Assembly (NCBI GenBank): GCA_020832135.1
Contig: JAFIFG010000128.1
Coordinates: 28,587 to 92,586, forward strand
Direction of reading: 5' to 3'
Source: Clostridiaceae bacterium
GTDB lineage: Bacteria > Bacillota > Clostridia > Peptostreptococcales > Natronincolaceae
Length of the DNA stretch: 64,000 nucleotides
Part shown: piece by piece, positions 59,261 through 64,000 of the stretch
How positions within the stretch are numbered: position 1 is the first letter of the stretch
How the letters are laid out: the number at the start of each line of letters is the position of its first letter
Position numbers and translations under genes: made by a program
Notes under the pieces: generated by a model
Seen by the model: the letters and a program-made list of their open reading frames with translations, nothing else
Database searches by the model: none
What the model was told of the DNA's origin: nothing

Positions 59261-60091
59261 ATGTTAGAAGTACCTAAGACACTCCAGTACTTTATGGAGG
59301 TTGCACCTATTATACAGCAGTTACATATAGATGATTTAGCTATAGCATTCTGTGATAAGAAAGATTATGTTGGCTTTTGTGCTGGAAAACAAATAAACTT
59401 TCCTGTTAAAGCAGGAGATCAAGTTAAGCATGGTACTGCCTTATATGAAGCAGTATCAACGGGACAGCGTGTAATAAGGCAAATGGACAAAGAACTTTTT
59501 GGATTTCCATATATCGCTGTAGCTATACCGGTGAAAGAGAATGGAGAAGTAGTAGGTGGAATCTGCTTTTTAGAATCTATCGAAAAACAAAATAGGTTAT
59601 TAGAAATGGCTGAAGTTTTATATGAGGGCATACAACAGCTTCAAGCCTCCTCTGAAGAAATCGCTTCAGAGGCAGAGAATCTTTCTCAGACGGGATTAGG
59701 CCTTGGAGAATTATCAGCAGAAGCTCTAAAGCATACCGGTGATAGTGAAGAAATAACTCGATTGGTTAAAAAAATTGCTCAACAAACAAACCTACTAGGA
59801 CTTAATGCTGCTATCGAAGCAGCCCGTGCGGGAGAGATGGGTCGCGGATTTGCGGTTGTAGCAGAGGAAATTAGAAAACTTGCTCAAACTACAGCAGAAT
59901 CAATGGAAAAGATAGAAAAAATCGTAGTAAATATGAAGAACACCAACAATCAAATGTCTGAAGAGGCAAATAAGATAGATATTACCACCCATCAACAGGT
60001 GGATGCTCTTAACGAAACTAATGCTGTTATACAATCTTTATATAGCCTTATCGAAAAATTACGGGATGAAGCTAGAAGTATTGAAGAATAA
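59261..60091 (+). CDS. Soluble chemoreceptor-like signalling protein
   Basis: 276 residues, no transmembrane helix. Residues 1-120 form a sensory domain (possibly GAF/PAS-like, with [20 protein letters not shown]); residues 175-245 are a shortened methyl-accepting chemotaxis tip with [20 protein letters not shown]. Ligand unknown. ATG 59261 with GGAAGGG; frame extends to 59228 without support. It directly follows the second CoA-transferase operon, so it might sense its substrate; this is inference. Confidence 0.82.
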   Translation: MLEVPKTLQYFMEVAPIIQQLHIDDLAIAFCDKKDYVGFCAGKQINFPVKAGDQVKHGTALYEAVSTGQRVIRQMDKELFGFPYIAVAIPVKENGEVVGGICFLESIEKQNRLLEMAEVLYEGIQQLQASSEEIASEAENLSQTGLGLGELSAEALKHTGDSEEITRLVKKIAQQTNLLGLNAAIEAARAGEMGRGFAVVAEEIRKLAQTTAESMEKIEKIVVNMKNTNNQMSEEANKIDITTHQQVDALNETNAVIQSLYSLIEKLRDEARSIEE

Positions 60092-60100
60092 AGTTAATAG

Positions 60101-60226
60101 CTAGTATTTTCTTTTGAATCTCCGCGTATACCACCATCATTAATAGCCACACTGTCTCTACCTCAATTTTATACAGCATTTGTAGGTGGATTCATAGCAA
60201 TTGTTATTTCAAGACTTTTTAGATAA
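60101..60226 (+). pseudogene. Remnant of a membrane-protein gene, C-terminal 41 codons
   Basis: An open stretch without a start codon, following an in-frame TAG, encodes a proline- and hydrophobic-rich tail: SPRIPPSLIATLSLPQFYTA then FVGGFIAIVISRLFR and a stop. The coding-like composition and typical transmembrane end suggest a decayed transporter gene whose 5' part was lost. I cannot name the family. It could be chance. Confidence 0.4.
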
Positions 60227-60240
60227 AAAAATATAATTAA

Positions 60241-60268
60241 AAACTACTCTGACTAGAGTAGTTTTTTT
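60241..60268 (+). terminator. Terminator before the hydrogenase operon
   Basis: AAACTACTCT, loop GACT, AGAGTAGTTT, then TTTTG. Confidence 0.88.
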
Positions 60269-60345
60269 GTGTATAAATAGAAAATATTTACTTAAACTAA
60301 TACTTGATTATAGGTAATACAGAAACTGGTAGGAGGGAAGTATGT

Positions 60346-60855
60346 ATGGCGGAAAATCTTAAAGAGCAAGAAAAAAATGATCTTGAAAAACCTTTGCCTA
60401 AGGAGAAATATGAAGAACTAGAAGACTATATTGATAGCTTACCGTCATTGGAGGGAAGATTAATACAGATACTCCATAAAGCACAGCAAATATTTGGATA
60501 TTTACCTAGAGATGTACAGTTGTTTGTTGCTAGAAGGTTAGGGATATCCGGTGCAAAAGTTAATGGTGTTATAACCTTTTATAGTTATTTCACACAAAAA
60601 CCTAGGGGAGAACACACCATTAGTATTTGTACTGGAACAGCATGTTTTGTAAAGGGTGTAGGAAAGATTATTGAAGCATTGGAGCATGAATTAGATACAT
60701 CAATTGGAAGCACCACAGAGGACATGAAGTTTACTTTGAAGGATGTACGATGTGTAGGAGCATGCGGGCTTGCACCGTTAATTGTTGTAGATGATAAGGT
60801 TTATGGCAGAGTAAAACCAGAAGAAGTAGAACAAATATTAGCAGAGTATCGATAG
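60346..60855 (+). CDS. hndA: NuoE-like hydrogenase subunit HndA
   Basis: 169 residues, thioredoxin-like [2Fe-2S] protein of the NADH dehydrogenase 24-kDa family. Cluster ligands in SICTGTACFVKG and RCVGACGLAPLIVV; GVITFYSYFTQKPRGEH is conserved. First gene of the hndABCD set, which in Desulfovibrio and Clostridia forms an NAD(P)-linked or electron-bifurcating [FeFe]-hydrogenase. ATG 60346 follows AGGAGGGAA; an upstream in-frame start at 60304 is rejected. Confidence 0.94.
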   Translation: MAENLKEQEKNDLEKPLPKEKYEELEDYIDSLPSLEGRLIQILHKAQQIFGYLPRDVQLFVARRLGISGAKVNGVITFYSYFTQKPRGEHTISICTGTACFVKGVGKIIEALEHELDTSIGSTTEDMKFTLKDVRCVGACGLAPLIVVDDKVYGRVKPEEVEQILAEYR

Positions 60856-60867
60856 GAGGGGTGTAGG

Positions 60868-61257
60868 GTGGCAGGAATTAAATCCTTAGAAGAATTACAA
60901 AAGATAAGAGCAAAAGCACAGCAAGGAATGGACTTAAGAAAAGCAGGAGATGAGGAGTATATAAAATTAATGGTGGGAATGGCTACCTGTGGCATAGCAG
61001 CTGGAGCACGAGATACCTTTAATACACTTTTAGAAGAAATAGAAAAGAGAAATATAAAGAATGTGTATTTGGTCCAAGTAGGTTGTATGGGTTATTGTCA
61101 TGATGAGCCAACAGTGCAGGTAAATAAACCAGGTGAGCCTCCTGTTTTATATGGAAACATTAATAAGGAAAAAGCAATAGAAATCATAGATAAGCATGTA
61201 GAAAAAGGTGAACTATTACAGGATTTAATAATTTCTAAGTCCTTTGATAGAGCATAA
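60868..61257 (+). CDS. hndB: [2Fe-2S] ferredoxin-like subunit HndB
   Basis: 129 residues. GMATCGIAAGARDTFNTLL and QVGCMGYCHDEPTVQV are the HndB signature (three cysteines visible, one fewer than a classical cluster site). GTG start with AGGAGGGG. 12 nt after hndA. Presence of this separate subunit marks the four-gene Hnd arrangement and not the three-gene Thermotoga HydABC one. Confidence 0.9.
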   Translation: MAGIKSLEELQKIRAKAQQGMDLRKAGDEEYIKLMVGMATCGIAAGARDTFNTLLEEIEKRNIKNVYLVQVGCMGYCHDEPTVQVNKPGEPPVLYGNINKEKAIEIIDKHVEKGELLQDLIISKSFDRA

Positions 61258-61275
61258 AGGTTTGGAGGGAAGCAA

Positions 61276-62928
61276 ATGAAACAATATCGCTTACATATGT
61301 TGGTTTGTGCAGGGACAGCCTGTGAATCTCAAGAGAGTAAAGATATTATAAAAAATTTAGAGGCAGAATTAAAAGAAAAAGGCTATGAAAAGGAAGTGCA
61401 GGTGGTAAAGACGGGATGCTTTGGGTTTTGTGAGAAGGGACCCATTATCAAAGTACACCCCGACCATGTTTTTTATGTAGAAGTGAAACCAAAGGATGTT
61501 AAAGAAATAGTTGAAGAGCATGTTATCAAGGGTAGAGTAGTAGAGCGTTTACTTTACGAGGAACCAGCTTTAGAGAAAAAGATTACAGAACAAGAAAAAA
61601 TGTCTTTTTATAAAAAGCAATTAAGATTAGCTTTGAGAAATTGTGGTTTTATTAATCCAGAGGATATAAAAGAATATATTGCTGAAGATGGTTATTTAGC
61701 TTTGGGACGGGCAATAAAAGAAATGACTCCAGAAGAAGTTATTGAAACAATAAAAGAAAGTGGCTTAAGAGGTAGGGGTGGTGGTGGTTTCCCTACAGGA
61801 TATAAATGGGAATTAACCTACCGGAACAAGAATGATTTAAAGTTCATTATTTGTAACGCAGATGAGGGAGACCCTGGAGCATTTATGGACAGAAGTATAT
61901 TAGAGGGAGATCCCCACAGTGTTCTTGAAGCGATGGCGATAGCTGGATATGCTATTGGTGCAGAAAAAGGATATATCTATATTAGGGCAGAATATCCCTT
62001 GGCTATTCATAGGCTTAACATCGCTATAGAACAAGCCAGAGAATATGGACTTTTAGGAGAAAATATTTTTGACAGTGATTTTAATTTTGATATAGAACTA
62101 AAATATGGAGCGGGAGCATTCGTCTGTGGAGAAGAAACCGCCCTTCTTAATTCTGTAGAAGGTGGTAGAGGAGAGCCAAATGCAAAGCCCCCATTTCCTG
62201 CTGAAAGTGGATTATGGGACAAACCTACCTGTGTGAATAATGTAGAAACCTTTGCCAATATTCCTCAAATTCTTCTTAAAGGTCCTAAGTGGTTTAACAG
62301 TATAGGAACCGAAAATAGTAAAGGAACAAAGGTATTTGCCCTGGCTGGTAAAGTAAATAATGTAGGCTTAGTGGAGGTTCCTATGGGTATCAGTCTGAGG
62401 GAAATTATTTATGATATTGGTGGAGGAATTAGAGATAATAAAAAATTTAAAGCTGTACAAACAGGAGGACCTTCCGGTGGATGTATTCCTGAAAAGTATT
62501 TAGATACCCATATCGATTATCAAACCCTACAGGAGGTTGGCTCCATGATGGGGTCAGGGGGAATGATTGTCATGGATGAAGATGATTGCATGGTGAATAT
62601 ATCTAAGTTCTATATTGAATTTACTGAGGATGAATCCTGTGGCAAATGCACACCCTGTAGAATAGGAAATAAAAGATTGTCAGAAATTTTGACACGAATT
62701 ACCTATGGAAAGGGAACAGAAGAAGATCTAGAAAATTTAAAGGATTTAGGAGAAATGGTGAAGGATGGGTCTTTATGCGGATTAGGACAAAGTTCACCTA
62801 ATCCAATACTTAGTACCCTTAGATTTTTTGAAGATGAATACAAGGAACATGTACTAAATAAAAATTGCCCTTCAGGAGTATGTAATATGGGTAAGAAGAA
62901 AAAACCTGCAGCAAAGAAAAAACAGTAA
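61276..62928 (+). CDS. hndC: NuoF-like flavoprotein subunit HndC
   Basis: 550 residues. N-terminal thioredoxin-like [2Fe-2S] domain (LVCAGTACESQ, KTGCFGFCEKGP), FMN/NADH domain (GLRGRGGGGFPTGYKWE, CNADEGDPGAFMDRSILEGD), SLBB domain, and the [4Fe-4S] site ESCGKCTPCRIGNKR. It ends with CPSGVCNMG and a lysine-rich tail, so the C-terminal two-[4Fe-4S] ferredoxin domain of many HydB/HndC proteins is missing here. Oxidises or reduces NAD(P)(H) in the hydrogenase complex. AGGGA before ATG. Confidence 0.94.
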   Translation: MKQYRLHMLVCAGTACESQESKDIIKNLEAELKEKGYEKEVQVVKTGCFGFCEKGPIIKVHPDHVFYVEVKPKDVKEIVEEHVIKGRVVERLLYEEPALEKKITEQEKMSFYKKQLRLALRNCGFINPEDIKEYIAEDGYLALGRAIKEMTPEEVIETIKESGLRGRGGGGFPTGYKWELTYRNKNDLKFIICNADEGDPGAFMDRSILEGDPHSVLEAMAIAGYAIGAEKGYIYIRAEYPLAIHRLNIAIEQAREYGLLGENIFDSDFNFDIELKYGAGAFVCGEETALLNSVEGGRGEPNAKPPFPAESGLWDKPTCVNNVETFANIPQILLKGPKWFNSIGTENSKGTKVFALAGKVNNVGLVEVPMGISLREIIYDIGGGIRDNKKFKAVQTGGPSGGCIPEKYLDTHIDYQTLQEVGSMMGSGGMIVMDEDDCMVNISKFYIEFTEDESCGKCTPCRIGNKRLSEILTRITYGKGTEEDLENLKDLGEMVKDGSLCGLGQSSPNPILSTLRFFEDEYKEHVLNKNCPSGVCNMGKKKKPAAKKKQ

Positions 62929-62957
62929 GGGTTGCAATAAATAAAGGTGGTGTTGAT

Positions 62958-64000
62958 TTGAAGGAATCTGTTACAGTTACAATAAATGATAAAGAGGTAC
63001 AAGTACCTAGAGAATACACAATTTTAAATGCAGCGGTGGAGGCAGGGGTGAAAATTCCAACCCTCTGTCATTTAGATTTACATGACCTAAAGATGGTAAA
63101 TCGAACAGCCTCCTGTAGAGTATGTATGGTAGAGGTGAAGGATAGCCCAAGACTTGCTCCAGCATGTGCCACACCGGTAAATGATGGTATGGTCATTCGA
63201 ACAGATACAGAAAGAGCTGTAAAATCTAGAAGGATGTCAGTAGAGTTATTGCTTTCCAATCATCCTACAGATTGCCTGATCTGTCAAAGAAACTTAAGGT
63301 GTGAACTTCAATCTTTAGCACAGGAACTAAATGTAAGAGAAATACACTACTCTGGTAAACGGAATAAGTATCATTTAGATACATCTAGCCAAGCGGTCAT
63401 TAAAAATCAAGACAAATGTATTTTATGTAGAAGGTGTGAAACTGCCTGTAATGAAATACAAACCTGTGGTATTTTATCAGCACTAAATAGAGGCTACGAC
63501 ACGGTGGTGGGACCTGCTTTTAATTTACCAATGGTAGAAACCTCTTGTACCTATTGTGGACAATGTGTTGCAGTATGTCCTACAGCTGCTTTAACTGAGG
63601 TAAATCATACGCGAAAGGTATGGAAGGCATTACATGATCCTGATAAATATGTGGTGGTACAAACTGCTCCTGCTATTCGAGTTGCCTTGGGAGAATTATT
63701 TGGTATGGAGGCAGGAAGTCTTGTTACTGGAAAATTAGCAGCATCCTTAAGACGCTTAGGCTTTGACCAGGTTTATGACACAGACTTTGGTGCAGATGTA
63801 ACCATCATGGAGGAGGCAAAGGAATTAATCCATCGATTGGAAAAGGGTGGTACGTTACCGATGTTAACCAGTTGTTGTCCTGCTTGGGTTAGCTTTATTG
63901 AGCATCAATTCCCAGATATGGTGGACATACCCTCCACCTGTAAGTCACCTCATATTATGTTTGGTACTATAACAAAAACCTATTTAGCTGAGAAGATGGG
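62958..64000 (+). CDS. hndD: [FeFe]-hydrogenase catalytic subunit HndD (cut by window end)
   Basis: 347 codons visible, continuing beyond the window. N-terminal [2Fe-2S] domain (IPTLCHLDL, ASCRVCMVEV), His-ligated cluster HPTDCLICQRNLRCELQ, two [4Fe-4S] clusters (DKCILCRRCETACNE, CTYCGQCVAVCP), and the start of the H-cluster domain with motif L1 TSCCPAWVSFIEHQFP and the opening of L2 (TCKSPHIMFG). Evolves or oxidises H2. TTG start at 62958 preceded by GGTGG; no ATG fits. The remaining motif L3 lies outside the window. Confidence 0.95.
   Translation, partial: MKESVTVTINDKEVQVPREYTILNAAVEAGVKIPTLCHLDLHDLKMVNRTASCRVCMVEVKDSPRLAPACATPVNDGMVIRTDTERAVKSRRMSVELLLSNHPTDCLICQRNLRCELQSLAQELNVREIHYSGKRNKYHLDTSSQAVIKNQDKCILCRRCETACNEIQTCGILSALNRGYDTVVGPAFNLPMVETSCTYCGQCVAVCPTAALTEVNHTRKVWKALHDPDKYVVVQTAPAIRVALGELFGMEAGSLVTGKLAASLRRLGFDQVYDTDFGADVTIMEEAKELIHRLEKGGTLPMLTSCCPAWVSFIEHQFPDMVDIPSTCKSPHIMFGTITKTYLAEKM

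Overview
The window is AT-rich, densely coded DNA from an anaerobic, spore-forming member of the Clostridia. The evidence is spore-coat-like proteins, a YpeB-like PepSY protein, TTG/GTG starts with strong AGGAGG ribosome binding sites, an Hnd-type [FeFe]-hydrogenase operon, and sigma-54-controlled short-chain acid genes. The gene content and style resemble the Alkaliphilus/Natronincola group, but that is an inference from memory and not a match I could run. I see no tRNA, rRNA, CRISPR array, prophage or insertion sequence.

Layout. 0.3-8.5 kb: glutamate dehydrogenase, a pseudouridine catabolic cluster (MFS transporter, psuK, psuG), a PepSY/YpeB-like protein, an acetyltransferase, an 8-oxoguanine DNA glycosylase and a DUF554 membrane protein. 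8.6-13.4 kb: CIRCE-controlled groES-groEL, then a 360-nt stretch with a near-consensus promoter and a very strong terminator but no ORF (candidate new non-coding RNA), two CotF-like coat genes on the minus strand, a ferredoxin-tailed aldo/keto reductase and a zinc ribbon. 13.4-30.2 kb: purine region. A guanine riboswitch controls guaB-guaA; a tandem guanine + PRPP (ykkC subtype 2b) riboswitch controls an NCS2 purine permease; an unassigned structured leader precedes the eleven-gene operon purK-E-C-S-Q-L-F-M-N-H-D.

30.3-39.8 kb: a two-component system (histidine kinase with an extracellular amino-acid-binding domain, NtrC-type regulator), a perfect sigma-54 promoter, a TRAP-TAXI transporter with a DUF1850 protein, then glutaminase and a membrane metallophosphoesterase. 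The set suggests sensing and uptake of glutamate, glutamine or a related acid. 40.2-45.6 kb: a Rossmann/chemoreceptor-tip fusion, the methionine transporter metNIQ read from two tandem, 101-nt identical SAM-I riboswitches, a TrpR-family regulator and aspartokinase. 45.7-47.3 kb: a structured leader, two duplicated tiny hydrophobic proteins and a PHP phosphoesterase.

47.4-59.2 kb: the most unusual region. Two paralogous operons each encode a propionate-CoA-transferase-like enzyme, a GntP-type permease and an SDR acetoacetyl-CoA reductase/3-hydroxybutyrate dehydrogenase. The first also carries 3-hydroxybutyryl-CoA dehydrogenase and thiolase. Three near-consensus sigma-54 promoters (before each CoA-transferase and before the thiolase) surround one PAS-type sigma-54 activator gene, so this looks like a self-contained regulon for C4 acid use with a recent duplication. 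59.2-64 kb: a soluble chemoreceptor-like protein, a remnant of a membrane-protein gene, and hndABCD, with the hydrogenase subunit cut by the window end.
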